Origin: Sphingomonas alpina
GTDB lineage: Bacteria > Pseudomonadota > Alphaproteobacteria > Sphingomonadales > Sphingomonadaceae
Direction: 5' to 3'
DNA: 64,000 bases
Assembly: GCF_014490665.1 (NCBI RefSeq)
Contig: NZ_CP061038.1
Coordinates: 4,982,501 to 5,046,500, forward strand
Translations under genes and position numbers: made by a program
Shown here: one piece after another, positions 1 through 8,372 of the stretch
Numbering within the stretch: the stretch's first letter is position 1
How the letters are laid out: every line of letters begins with the position of its first letter
The notes under the pieces: generated by a model
Database searches by the model: none
What the model was told of the DNA's origin: nothing
What the model saw: only the letters and a program-made list of their open reading frames with translations

Positions 1-500
1 AAGCTCCATGCGCCAGCCGGGTGGCTCAGCAGGTCATGCGTCGCGACGCGCCAGCCGGCGATCGCCAGCGGGGCGGTGCCGGTGTTGCGATAGCGTAGCT
101 CGTACAAGGCGAGACCGGGATAATGATCAAGGAAGGTGATATCGAGCAGCTGTTCCACCGCGCCGCTGGACGTAGCGCGCAACTGGTGCCGGCGACCCGG
201 ACCATGCGGCCCCGACACGGCCGTCTCCTTGTGGTCGAGCAGCAGGAAACGATCGAGCGCGCGATGATCGGCGAGGAACAATGCCTCGCCAGCCGCCATC
301 GGCGTCACCGGCTTGCCGCCGTGCGACACGCGGGATTGCATCGCGGCATCGAACTCGATTGTCAGTGTGCCATCGGAAAGCTTCACGCCCGCCGGCGCCG
401 CAGCCCAGGCGCGGGCATTCAGCGTCGGCCCGACGACGAGGGCCGCGCCGGCCATCAGGCGGCTGAGCATCGCACGGCGATCAACAAGGTTGGACAGCAT
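1..500 (-). CDS. Tat-exported glycoside-hydrolase-like protein, N-terminal part (truncated by window edge)
   Basis: Reading the minus strand from the ATG at 498-500 gives an open frame to the window edge (about 166 residues). AGGAGA lies about 8 bases upstream of this start. The N-terminus has a twin-arginine signal (DRRAMLSRLMAGAALVVG) followed by an Ala-rich cleavage region, so the product is probably exported folded. The visible mature part (KLSDGTLTIEFD..., then DITFLDHYPGLALYELRYRN) reads like the N-terminal beta-sandwich of alpha-galactosidase-like or related glycoside hydrolases. That family call is inference because the catalytic domain lies outside the window. The gene is divergent from the amidohydrolase at 647 and shares its promoter region. 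Confidence 0.6.
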   Translation of the reverse strand, partial: MLSNLVDRRAMLSRLMAGAALVVGPTLNARAWAAAPAGVKLSDGTLTIEFDAAMQSRVSHGGKPVTPMAAGEALFLADHRALDRFLLLDHKETAVSGPHGPGRRHQLRATSSGAVEQLLDITFLDHYPGLALYELRYRNTGTAPLAIAGWRVATHDLLSHPAGAWS

Positions 501-609
501 GGCGATAGGCTCTCCTGATATCGGCCGAGGGGCAAACGAACGGCCACAGAAGAAAGATGTTGCACGAACCGCAGGGGCGGCGCAAACCATATTCGCAATT
601 TAATGGATC

Positions 610-634
610 GTTTTGTTTCGTTTCGTTTGTTTCA
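610..634. promoter_or_regulatory. Putative DeoR/AgaR operator, TTTCGTTT direct repeats
   Basis: The 146-base divergent intergenic region contains tandem TTTCG/TTTGT repeats (core TTTGTTTCGTTTCGTTTG). They sit immediately upstream of the ribosome site of the amidohydrolase at 647. DeoR-family repressors of the AgaR type often bind TTTCGTTT-like repeats. A related tract (TTTCGTTTC) lies upstream of the TonB receptor at 2727, and a DeoR-type gene lies between. Assignment to that regulator is inference. Confidence 0.45.
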
Positions 635-646
635 GAGAGGCTAAAG

Positions 647-1765
647 ATGCGTTCACTGAAGACCATCATGTTGCTGGCAACGTCCGCGCTGCTGATCGGC
701 GCTGCCGCGCCGGCGCCGGGTTACAGCGAGGCGGATTTCGCGCGGGTCGCCAAGTTTGACGCGCACGTCCATGCCAATGTCAACGATCCGCGTTTCCTGG
801 ACGTGGCGCGGCGCGATGGGTTTGATCTGCTGTCGATCAACGTCGACTATCCCGATTTTCCGCCGTTGCCGTTGCAGGCGACGGTCGCGCATCAGATGCA
901 GGCGATCGACGCCAACCGCTTCCGCTTCGCTACTACGCTTTCCATGCAGGGCTTCGGTACGCCAGGCTGGACCGAGCGCACGAACCGCGCATTGGACGAC
1001 GCGTTTGCCCGCGGTGCGGTGGCGGTGAAGGTGTGGAAAAATATCGGCATGGTCGCCACCGATGCGCAGGGGAAACGCGTCTTCCTTGACGATCCGCGTT
1101 TCGACGGGGTGATGGCGCATCTTGAGCAGCGCGGCGTGCCGCTGATCGCGCACCAGGCTGAACCGAAGAATTGCTGGTTGCCGCTCGACCAGATGACGAC
1201 CGAGAACGACCGCTCCTATTTCAAGGAGCATCCCGAATATTACATGTACCTCCATCCCGAAGAGCCGAGCTACGAGGCGCTGATGGCGGCGCGCGACCGG
1301 TTCGTCGCCCGCCATCCCAAACTCGCCTTTGACGGCGCGCATATGGCAAGCCTTGAATGGAGTGTGGACGAACTGGCGCGATTCTTCGATCGCTATCCCA
1401 ACACGGTGGTGGATCTCGCGGCACGAATGTCCAACCTGCAGGTTCAGTCCAATGCCGATATCGCCAAGGTGCGCGCCTTCTTCGTCAAATATCAGGATCG
1501 TATCCTGTACGGCACCGACCTGACGGACAGTCCGCCCGATCCGGCCGCACGCGCGCAGAATCCGCCCGCCACCGGCAATTTCGCAAAAGAGGCCGACCAG
1601 GTCTGGCGCGCGGACTGGCGTTATCTGGCGACTCCGCTCGGCCAGCGGGTCGATGCGATCAATGCCGATGCCCAGGGCCTGAACCTACCCCGTGCGGTGA
1701 TCGACAAGATCTATTGGAAGAATGCCCGGCGTTTTTTCAAACTGGGCGGGGCTTCTTCAAGCTGA
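647..1765 (+). CDS. Exported amidohydrolase-family (metal-dependent TIM-barrel) hydrolase
   Basis: The product is about 372 residues from the ATG at 647, chosen because AGAGAGG lies 6 bases upstream and a typical signal peptide (MRSLKTIMLLATSALLIGAAAPA) follows. The upstream in-frame ATG at 557 would add residues with no signal sequence. The barrel starts with FDAHVHAN, an HxH metal motif. A His in LIAHQAEP, the FDGAHMAS segment and a late YGTDLTD Asp fit the amidohydrolase-2 family. The substrate cannot be read from sequence. It is divergent from the glycoside-hydrolase-like gene and next to a DeoR-type repressor, which suggests a role in catabolising a sugar-derived ring or lactone. Confidence 0.8.
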   Translation: MRSLKTIMLLATSALLIGAAAPAPGYSEADFARVAKFDAHVHANVNDPRFLDVARRDGFDLLSINVDYPDFPPLPLQATVAHQMQAIDANRFRFATTLSMQGFGTPGWTERTNRALDDAFARGAVAVKVWKNIGMVATDAQGKRVFLDDPRFDGVMAHLEQRGVPLIAHQAEPKNCWLPLDQMTTENDRSYFKEHPEYYMYLHPEEPSYEALMAARDRFVARHPKLAFDGAHMASLEWSVDELARFFDRYPNTVVDLAARMSNLQVQSNADIAKVRAFFVKYQDRILYGTDLTDSPPDPAARAQNPPATGNFAKEADQVWRADWRYLATPLGQRVDAINADAQGLNLPRAVIDKIYWKNARRFFKLGGASSS

Positions 1766-1776
1766 AGGCCTGACGC

Positions 1777-2553
1777 TCAGGCGATGTGAAGGCGGAAACC
1801 CAGCCGGTCGGCCGCTGCCTGCATGCCCGCATCGGCGGCATCGGTGACGAGATCGTCGATCTCGGCCACGTTCATGATGCGGTGCAGGCAGACGCGACCG
1901 AACTTGGACTGATCGGTCACTGCAATCACTTGCCCCGCCGCCTTGACCATCTTTCGGTTAAGTACCGCTTCGGGCTCGAAATGGGTGGTGATGCCGCGCT
2001 CGATATCGAATCCGTCCACGCCCAGGAACAGCTTGTCGACATGCAGATCGTCGAATGCACTCTCGGTCTGCGCGCCGTAAAAGGCGCGATTGCGCCGCCG
2101 CAGCGCGCCGCCCAGCATCACGACGTTGATCCGCTCCTTTCCCGCCAGCGCACATAGAATATCCAGATCGTTGGTCAGCACGGTGACGTCGTCGATATCG
2201 GTCAAGTGCAACGCGATCTGCAGCGCGGTAGTGCCCGAATCGAGCACGATCGAATCGCCCGGCATCACCATCGCGGCTGCCAGCGCGCCGATCCGCGCCT
2301 TTTCATCGACATTGATCGCGCGTTTGGCCTCCACTGGTGGTTCGGCCGCGACGTTGACAGCGTCAGTCGCGATCGCTCCGCCATAGGATCGCTCGGCGAT
2401 GCCGCGTTTCGCCAGGTAATGCAGGTCCTTGCGGATCGTTTGCATCGATACGCCGAAGCGCTCTGCGAGTGGCACTACCTGTACGCTGCCGCGCTCACGC
2501 ACCAATGCAGTGATCTGCTGTCTTCGGCCGCTGGTGTCGCGAGTAACGGACAT
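1777..2553 (-). CDS. DeoR/AgaR-family transcriptional repressor
   Basis: The ATG at 2551-2553 is used because AGGAGGAG lies 6-8 bases upstream; an upstream in-frame start lacks such a site. The product is about 258 residues. Residues 1-60 form a DeoR-type winged helix (ERFGVSMQTIRKDLHYLAKRGIAERSYGGA). The C-terminal part is the ribose-5-phosphate-isomerase-like sensor domain with the expected DSGTTALQIA and LGVDGFDIERGITTH motifs, which bind a phosphorylated sugar. It is divergent from the TonB receptor gene, with a TTTCGTTTC-rich region between, and probably represses both flanking transcription units until a sugar phosphate appears. Confidence 0.9.
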   Translation of the reverse strand: MSVTRDTSGRRQQITALVRERGSVQVVPLAERFGVSMQTIRKDLHYLAKRGIAERSYGGAIATDAVNVAAEPPVEAKRAINVDEKARIGALAAAMVMPGDSIVLDSGTTALQIALHLTDIDDVTVLTNDLDILCALAGKERINVVMLGGALRRRNRAFYGAQTESAFDDLHVDKLFLGVDGFDIERGITTHFEPEAVLNRKMVKAAGQVIAVTDQSKFGRVCLHRIMNVAEIDDLVTDAADAGMQAAADRLGFRLHIA

Positions 2554-2616
2554 ATAGGCTCCTCCTGTTGCGTATTTGCATATCAGCCTAAAATCGCTCG
2601 CACAACAAACCGACAA

Positions 2617-2646
2617 GTTTCGTTTCTTTTCTGTTTGACAGTTTCG
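2617..2646. promoter_or_regulatory. Putative DeoR operator between the repressor and TonB-receptor genes
   Basis: The tract begins GTTTCGTTTCTTTTCTGTTT and ends in a further GTTTCG. It resembles the repeat upstream of the amidohydrolase at 611-633. It lies in the divergent intergenic region between the repressor start (2553) and the receptor start (2727), where it could control both genes. Binding by the DeoR protein is inferred from position and motif resemblance. Confidence 0.45.
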
Positions 2647-2726
2647 CTACGATCGCGATACCAAACCGCAATAAATCGCACGAACCCCTTTGAAATGGAG
2701 ATCGTGCAGCGGTTAGGGGAATAAAA

Positions 2727-5621
2727 ATGACGCAGCGACGCATTTTGCGGGATTTGGTGCTCACCGGAGGCAGCGTCGCAGCGTTGCTGGCCGCGTCCAC
2801 TGCGGTAGCGCAAACCGACGCCGCCAAGCCATCGACCGCCGAAACGGATCCCGCGGCGGTGCTGGCCGATCCGGCCCAACAGTCCGGCGATACCGATGCG
2901 TCGGACAATAGCGTCGGCCCGGACATCATCGTGCGCGGCGTCCGTGGCAGCTTGTTGCGTTCGATCCAGGCGAAGCGCAACGCCGACACGATCGTCGATG
3001 CCATTTCCGCCGAGGAACTCGGCAAGTTTCCCAACCGCAACGTCGCCGAAGCGCTGGCCAACATTCCCGGTGTGACCGTCGGCCGCGATGGTCGCGGCGA
3101 GGGGCGCTCGATCACGGTGCGCGGGCTTGGTGAAAACTTCGCCATCACCACGCTGAACGGGCGGATCCTACCGACTGACGGCACCGATCGTTCGTTTGCG
3201 TTCGACGTGCTGCCGTCGGAGATCATTTCCGGCGCGGAAGTGCAGAAGGCCGTGCGCTCCTCGGAACTGGAGGGCAGCATCGGCGGCAACATCAATCTGC
3301 GCACTGCGCGACCGCTCGACCATACCGGGCTGCACGCCTCCGCTTCGGTGGAAGGCCAGTATAATGATTTCGTTGAGAAGGGCGGCTACAAGATCACCGG
3401 GGTAGTGAGCAAGACCTTTGCCAACGACACGATGGGTGTGATCGTGGGCGCGAGCTACAACAAGTACAAGTTCCGCACGGACAATCTTGGCGAATATTCG
3501 ATCACCGACGGGACGGAAGCCGCCTATGGCGTCGATTTCAACCGCGACGGTCAGGTCAATGCCGACCCCAATGGTCCGGCCTATATCTGGCCCGATTATT
3601 ACAGCGTCGGCACCGTGCAGGGCGAGCGTGAGCGGATCGGCGCAGCGGGCGCGTTCCAGTGGAAACCATCCAGCAATTTCGAGCTGACGGTCGACGGCAT
3701 TTACAGCCGGTATAAGGTCACGCAGCACAATTATCGCTCGTCGAACTATCTCAACCCGCTGGGTGATGACGGGTCGCTGCGCTGGGATCCGGCGTCGATC
3801 AAGGTCGATTCCAACAACGTCGTCACTGGCTTCAAGGTCAACGACCTGGTCAGCGAAGTGCTGACCACCGACGAGCCGCGCAACAGTCAAACCTATCAGT
3901 TCGGCGGCCATATCGACTGGCAGCCGACCGCTCGGCTGAAGGTTGCGATCGACGGCTATTACGGCAAGGCGCGTGACGACACCGGTGGGCAGAACCGTTT
4001 CGTCGTGGCCGGCATTCCGGGTGCGTCCGCGGTCTTCGCCGCGCGTGACGGTGGCATCCCGGATCTCTCCATCACTATTCCCGGCGGGCGCACGCTCGAC
4101 CAGGCGACCAATGACGATTTCCGCGCGCATTACATCGGCATCCAGGGCCAGAATATCGAGGATCGCACGCAAGGCGCGAAACTCGACCTGACCTATGAAG
4201 TCGATAACGATACTTTCAAGTCGATCACCTTCGGCGGCGCCTGGACCGATCGCCGCAAGGCGGTGGAGACGATAGACAACCAATATACCACGTCGTGCAA
4301 TTATTGCGGCTATCCCTTCACCTTCGGTCAGCTGGGTGCGTCGGTGGTACGGCCGGGTAACGGCAACATCCTGCCCAAGCTGCCGGGCAACTTCCCGCGC
4401 AACTTCCCTTATTTCGACATCGATACCTATCTCGCGGCGCTGCCCCGTGCGGACAATAACCCGGCGATCCTCGATCCCAATAGCTGCCTTGATGCGACCG
4501 GCACGCCGATCCCGGGCTGCGCATTGTCCCCTTATCCCGCCGGCTTCTCGACCCAGATTATCCAGCCTGACCTTCCCGCCTCATATCTGATCAAGGAACG
4601 GACCTGGGCGGGCTATGTGCAGTTCAACCTGGCCGGGCCGCGCTGGCGCGGCGACATCGGCCTGCGCCTGGTGTCGACCAAAGTCTCTTCGACCGGCTAT
4701 GGCGCCAGCATCGCCAGCATTATCCCGCGCGTCGGCACGCAGGACAATGACGTGAACTTCAACCCGGTCGATGCGATCAATGGCGGCGGTGATTATCTGC
4801 GCCTCCTCCCGGCGGTCAATTTCGCCTATGACATCACGGATGGGTTCCGCGTCCGGCTCGCCGCGTCGAAGGCGATCTCGCGGCCGAGCTTCGGTGAGCT
4901 GTCACCGGCCAAGGACGCGACTTCGGCGCAGTCCGGCACGTTCATCATCTATGATGCGGGCAATCCCAATCTGAAGCCGACCAGCGCCGACCAGTTCGAC
5001 GTATCGTTAGAATATTATCCTTCGAACCGGCTCGCGCTGACCGCGGCCGCCTTTTACAAGCACATCACCAATTTCGTCTCGACCGTGCCAGTCGATGTCG
5101 TGATCAAGCCCACGGCGCAGCCCGCCAACCAGCAACAGGCTTTCAACTTCGTCGAATATCAGGTGATCAACGGTGATAGCGCCAAGGTCTACGGCCTGGA
5201 GGTCGGCGGCCAATATTTCCTCGACAACGGTTTCGGTGTGCAGGCGAACCTGACCTACAACCATTCGCGCGCGACCTCTGGCGCTGTGACGACCGGCCTG
5301 CCCGGCGCGATCCCCTTCTCGGCCAATACCAAGCTGTTCTACGAGAAGCACGGCATCGGCGCACAGATCTCGTACAGCTATCAGTCGCGTTACACCTATG
5401 CGCAGTCGGGCAATCTCGGATATCTGCCGGTCAAGGAAAACGCCTATCACGAAATGTCGGCCAGCCTGTCCTATGACCTGACCGACAATTTCTCGATCTA
5501 TGCGCAGGGCTCCAACCTGCTCGGTTCGGCGATCAAGCGTTTCAATACCTATGAGAATGTGCCGAACTTCTACGAATATTCGGGCCGTTCCTTCTTCTTC
5601 GGTATCCGTACCCGCTTGTGA
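2727..5621 (+). CDS. TonB-dependent outer-membrane receptor (Xanthomonas/Caulobacter type)
   Basis: The product is 964 residues with AGGGGA 6 bases upstream of the ATG. A signal peptide ends near AASTAVAQ. The plug domain (about 55-190) has the typical pieces IIVRGVRGSL, FPNRNVAEALANIPGV, ITVRGLGENF and SIGGNINLRTARPLD. The remainder is a 22-strand barrel ending in the aromatic C-terminal strand YSGRSFFFGIRTRL, required for outer-membrane assembly. Size and plug match the large receptors used by sphingomonads for oligosaccharides. It is followed after 22 bases by an exported hydrolase and preceded by a DeoR-type repressor, so it probably imports the glycoside degraded by this locus. The ligand is unknown. 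Confidence 0.93.
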   Translation: MTQRRILRDLVLTGGSVAALLAASTAVAQTDAAKPSTAETDPAAVLADPAQQSGDTDASDNSVGPDIIVRGVRGSLLRSIQAKRNADTIVDAISAEELGKFPNRNVAEALANIPGVTVGRDGRGEGRSITVRGLGENFAITTLNGRILPTDGTDRSFAFDVLPSEIISGAEVQKAVRSSELEGSIGGNINLRTARPLDHTGLHASASVEGQYNDFVEKGGYKITGVVSKTFANDTMGVIVGASYNKYKFRTDNLGEYSITDGTEAAYGVDFNRDGQVNADPNGPAYIWPDYYSVGTVQGERERIGAAGAFQWKPSSNFELTVDGIYSRYKVTQHNYRSSNYLNPLGDDGSLRWDPASIKVDSNNVVTGFKVNDLVSEVLTTDEPRNSQTYQFGGHIDWQPTARLKVAIDGYYGKARDDTGGQNRFVVAGIPGASAVFAARDGGIPDLSITIPGGRTLDQATNDDFRAHYIGIQGQNIEDRTQGAKLDLTYEVDNDTFKSITFGGAWTDRRKAVETIDNQYTTSCNYCGYPFTFGQLGASVVRPGNGNILPKLPGNFPRNFPYFDIDTYLAALPRADNNPAILDPNSCLDATGTPIPGCALSPYPAGFSTQIIQPDLPASYLIKERTWAGYVQFNLAGPRWRGDIGLRLVSTKVSSTGYGASIASIIPRVGTQDNDVNFNPVDAINGGGDYLRLLPAVNFAYDITDGFRVRLAASKAISRPSFGELSPAKDATSAQSGTFIIYDAGNPNLKPTSADQFDVSLEYYPSNRLALTAAAFYKHITNFVSTVPVDVVIKPTAQPANQQQAFNFVEYQVINGDSAKVYGLEVGGQYFLDNGFGVQANLTYNHSRATSGAVTTGLPGAIPFSANTKLFYEKHGIGAQISYSYQSRYTYAQSGNLGYLPVKENAYHEMSASLSYDLTDNFSIYAQGSNLLGSAIKRFNTYENVPNFYEYSGRSFFFGIRTRL

Positions 5622-5643
5622 GGCAGGTCGGTTGGGCCGGCCA

Positions 5644-7212
5644 ATGAGCGGCGTACCCATCGATCGGCGCGCCTTCCTGGCGGCGGGGGCCGTCGCCGGG
5701 GCCGGCCTGGCTGCTGTGCCCGCCTCCGCCGGGCACATACCGGAACATGTCTGGGGCGGGTTCGATTGGGGTAGCGGTCTGCCGGTGCCGGACCGGCTCT
5801 ATCAGGGGCCGTTCCCGCAATATGGCACCGGCGCCGTCGTGCCGGGCAGTGAAGTCGTGATGGTCACCAGCCCGTCGCGCGATATCATCGCCAATCGCGG
5901 CATGGGCCTCACCGTCTATATTTCCGGCGATACCGGCCCGCCGCGCATTCCCGGCGAGGCGCTGGGAAAATCCATCGAGGATCTGATCCGCCTGCCCTTT
6001 GTGCAGAAAGTCTATCTTCGCCCCAATTGGCGCGAGGTGCAGCAGCGCCCGGGCCGGCTCGACCTGCCGGACTGGTGGCAGATCACCTTCGATCTAGCGC
6101 GGCGCTATGGCAAGCAGGTCGGTTTCCGCATCATGCTGGAAAACCCGGATTTCGCCGAGCCGGGGATGCCGGCATTCCTGATCGACAAGGTGCCGTCGGT
6201 TCGCCTGAAAGGCAGCTGGAAGGGCGACCGGAACCAGACGCGCTACAACAAGCACCATGCGCTGCCACGCTACGATCACCCGGCCTATCTCGCCGCGTTC
6301 GAGGAACTGAACGGGTTGCTGGCGGCCGAGCTGAACGGCAGCGCTGATGTCGAATATATGGACACGATGATGTACGGCTTCTGGGGCGAGGGCCATAGCT
6401 GGCCGTTCGAGGGGCATGTGTTTCCCAGCGACCTTGTCGCCGAGCAGACCTGGCGGCGGATGCTCGACATTCAGCTCGCCGCGTGGAGCAAGACGCCGCT
6501 CGTCACCAACACTCAGCCCGACTTCAACCATGTCGGTAACGCCGATATGCTCGACCGCACGGTGCGCAGCGGCAACTGGATCCGCAGCGACACGATCTTC
6601 ATCGAGAACACGCAGATCGAGGCATTGAGCAACCGCCCGTCCTGGACCGCAGCGATCAGCGAAGTCGGAATGACCACCGGCGCGCCTGCCGAGCTCGGGT
6701 TGGTCGACGGCGTGACGCAGAACGAGCGGATCATCGATCACGTCCTGGCGGTCGGCGCCAATTACTGGTCGGTGTGGAATTGGCACAACGAAGCAGCCGC
6801 GAATGTGCTGAGCTATTACGATCGTTTTCCTGCACCGATCGACGAGGCTGCACGACGCATCGGCTATCGCGTCTATCCCTCCTTCATCTGGGCGTTCGAG
6901 CGTGACGGCCAGGCCGGGCTGGTGATCGGACTCGCCAATGCCGGCGTCGCCGCCCCTCCGGGGGTGGTGCGCCTGACCGTGCAGGACGGGCAAGGCCGCG
7001 ATTTGACGGGCGGCTGCGTGGATGCCGGGTATCCGCATCCGACCGGCATTCACCAGGCGATGTTGATGCTCCCGCGCGGCTATGGCTGGGAAGGTCTTCG
7101 CCTCAAGGCAGAGCTGGAGGTCAAGGGTGCACGTCACCCGTTGCGATGGGCGTGCCGGCAGCAGCTCAACGCGGATTCATCGCTCACGCTGAAGCGGAAT
7201 ATCAGGCCATGA
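5644..7212 (+). CDS. Tat-exported glycoside-hydrolase-like TIM-barrel protein
   Basis: The start at 5644 gives a twin-arginine signal at once (IDRRAFLAAGAVAGAGLAA); the upstream frame would read into the receptor gene. The product is about 522 residues. Acidic residues at barrel-strand ends (VYLRPNWREVQQRPG, VEYMDTMMYGFWGEGHSW, FIENTQIEALS) resemble beta-galactosidase-like or DUF4832-like barrels. A C-terminal beta-sandwich segment (LVIGLANAGVAAPPGVVRLTVQDG) also fits DUF4832-type proteins. It lies 22 bases after the TonB receptor, presumably in one operon. The exact family and substrate are not certain. Confidence 0.75.
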   Translation: MSGVPIDRRAFLAAGAVAGAGLAAVPASAGHIPEHVWGGFDWGSGLPVPDRLYQGPFPQYGTGAVVPGSEVVMVTSPSRDIIANRGMGLTVYISGDTGPPRIPGEALGKSIEDLIRLPFVQKVYLRPNWREVQQRPGRLDLPDWWQITFDLARRYGKQVGFRIMLENPDFAEPGMPAFLIDKVPSVRLKGSWKGDRNQTRYNKHHALPRYDHPAYLAAFEELNGLLAAELNGSADVEYMDTMMYGFWGEGHSWPFEGHVFPSDLVAEQTWRRMLDIQLAAWSKTPLVTNTQPDFNHVGNADMLDRTVRSGNWIRSDTIFIENTQIEALSNRPSWTAAISEVGMTTGAPAELGLVDGVTQNERIIDHVLAVGANYWSVWNWHNEAAANVLSYYDRFPAPIDEAARRIGYRVYPSFIWAFERDGQAGLVIGLANAGVAAPPGVVRLTVQDGQGRDLTGGCVDAGYPHPTGIHQAMLMLPRGYGWEGLRLKAELEVKGARHPLRWACRQQLNADSSLTLKRNIRP

Positions 7213-7428
7213 TACTGGCCGGACGGTGGGTGGAAGCGTCTACATCAAGTGTAATCAAACGCGCGCCGTGACCCTGCGCGCAGCTGCAGCAATCGCCGTT
7301 CGTCGCGCATTTCGCGGCTGATCGGTTCAGTCGCTCTCCCAAGTAAGAACGGCAGCCGACCGTCAGCCGGCAAGCCGCCACCTTACGATCATCTGGGCGG
7401 TGGCATGTTCGAGCAACCCCTCAACCCC

Positions 7429-7632
7429 CGCTGGCCTTTGATGCCGGCAACAGGGAAATTCGGCACTTCCGGTAACCCAGCAATCAATCGCATGGATTGC
7501 TCAACGGGATTCACGTCAATGCCGTACTATCAGGAATCGCGATGTCGTACCTGTTAACTTATTGCTATATCACGATAGTGTCTCTCAGGCCTCGCGCAGA
7601 GATATGTTACGATAGGTGTAACATATCTCTCG
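7429..7632 (+). repeat. Island-flanking element A (diverged direct copy of element B)
   Basis: Aligning by eye with 52419-52646 shows shared blocks in the same order and orientation: CGCTGG; AACAGGG then ATTCGGCAC; CCCAGC; CATGGAT; CAGGAAT; ATGT-GTAC; TAAC; ATTG; and near the end GGTGT followed by CATATCTCTCG. The copies differ by many substitutions and small indels, so this is old homology. Each copy has a hairpin just before the CATATCTCTCG block. Function is unknown; the options are an old duplication at the island ends, a regulatory or small-RNA element, or decayed coding DNA. Confidence 0.55.
7598..7630. repeat. Perfect 13-base inverted repeat with 7-base loop
   Basis: AGAGATATGTTAC (7598-7610) is the exact reverse complement of GTAACATATCTCT (7618-7630), with the loop GATAGGT between. 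No T-tract follows, so it is not a standard intrinsic terminator. It may be a protein-binding dyad or an RNA hairpin. It lies inside element A, and element B has a shorter GACAC/GTGTC stem at the equivalent place. Confidence 0.7.
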
Positions 7633-7868
7633 TCGCCTTCCCGCCCTCCGGTGGCCGGTGATGATTCAACCATCACGCAGGATCGGGCAGGTCACACCTT
7701 GCTGGGCTGATACCGGCGCGCTCTTTCTTAGTGTCGAGAACAGGATTGGCGCAGCACCGCCGATGTAAGGGCCTCGCCTATGGCCCGAAACCCGGCATCA
7801 CAAGCCACGACACATCAGCCCTTCTCCTTCAGGAAAGAGCTGAAGACAGGTCATAACAAGATCAGCTA

Positions 7869-8372
7869 TTATTCGGGCGGTGCGTTCTGAATACGCCGGG
7901 CGAGACCGGCATAATAGGCGGACGAACTGCGATTGCCGGTAGCCGCCATGCGCTTCGAGACCGCTTCAGCCGCAGCGGTCGCCGTTCGGAACACGGCCTC
8001 ATCCTCGGACGGACGAAGCCCATCGCTGACGACGACGCGCCGCTGTGCGTCGAATCGTATCGCCACCATCATCAGTCCTGACTTCAGGATCAGCACGCCG
8101 TCGACGAGCTGGCCGCCCCGCATCCGTCCCGCGAAAAATTCATAGGGAGGTGCAACGCCTGCGCGAGTTACGCCGAGCCCCTCGGCCATGCCGTTGGGGC
8201 ATTCTCCCAGCCAGTGCGCCGGGGCTGCGGTGAGCTCCGCCGGCACCTCGGCGCGGCAGGGTTTTTGCATCGCCGTCTTTTGCTTCGCCGGAGCGCTGCC
8301 GGCTGATGCCTGACAGGCCCCAATCGCCGTCAGCAGGCAGGCGGCGCCGATGACTGTAGCGGACCGCCTCAA
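7869..8372 (-). CDS. T6SS-linked lipoprotein with MORN-like segment (candidate immunity protein)
   Basis: The TTG at 8370-8372 is chosen because it overlaps the stop of the peptidase gene (TTGA), has GGGAG just upstream, and places a lipoprotein signal (VIGAACLLTAIGACQ, lipobox ending in Cys) at the N-terminus. A longer upstream ORF would bury this signal inside the protein. The product is about 167 residues. The middle segment (WLGECPNGMAEGLGV..., then FAGRMRGGQLVDGVLI) has the spacing of Gly-rich MORN-like repeats; the C-terminal third is helical. Translational coupling to a peptidoglycan peptidase suggests either a periplasmic immunity protein or an envelope accessory factor. I know of no characterised homologue. 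Confidence 0.65.
   Translation of the reverse strand: MRRSATVIGAACLLTAIGACQASAGSAPAKQKTAMQKPCRAEVPAELTAAPAHWLGECPNGMAEGLGVTRAGVAPPYEFFAGRMRGGQLVDGVLILKSGLMMVAIRFDAQRRVVVSDGLRPSEDEAVFRTATAAAEAVSKRMAATGNRSSSAYYAGLARRIQNAPPE

Larger units (their letters stand above)
7213..7868. other. 656-base non-coding region between the sugar locus and the T6SS island
   Basis: No convincing gene is seen here. The stretch contains element A (7429-7632), which is homologous to element B beyond the other end of the T6SS island, and within it a perfect 13-base dyad (7598-7630). A 38-codon ORF starting at the ATG at 7441 ends soon after and has no ribosome site. The rest (7213-7428 and 7640-7868) shows nothing recognisable. 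Confidence 0.6.

Noticed and set aside
7441..7557. 38-codon ORF inside element A (MPATGKFGTSGNPAIN...)
   Set aside because: It has no ribosome site, and the homologous stretch in element B is shifted by one base and has other stops, so expression is unlikely. Decayed coding origin is noted instead.
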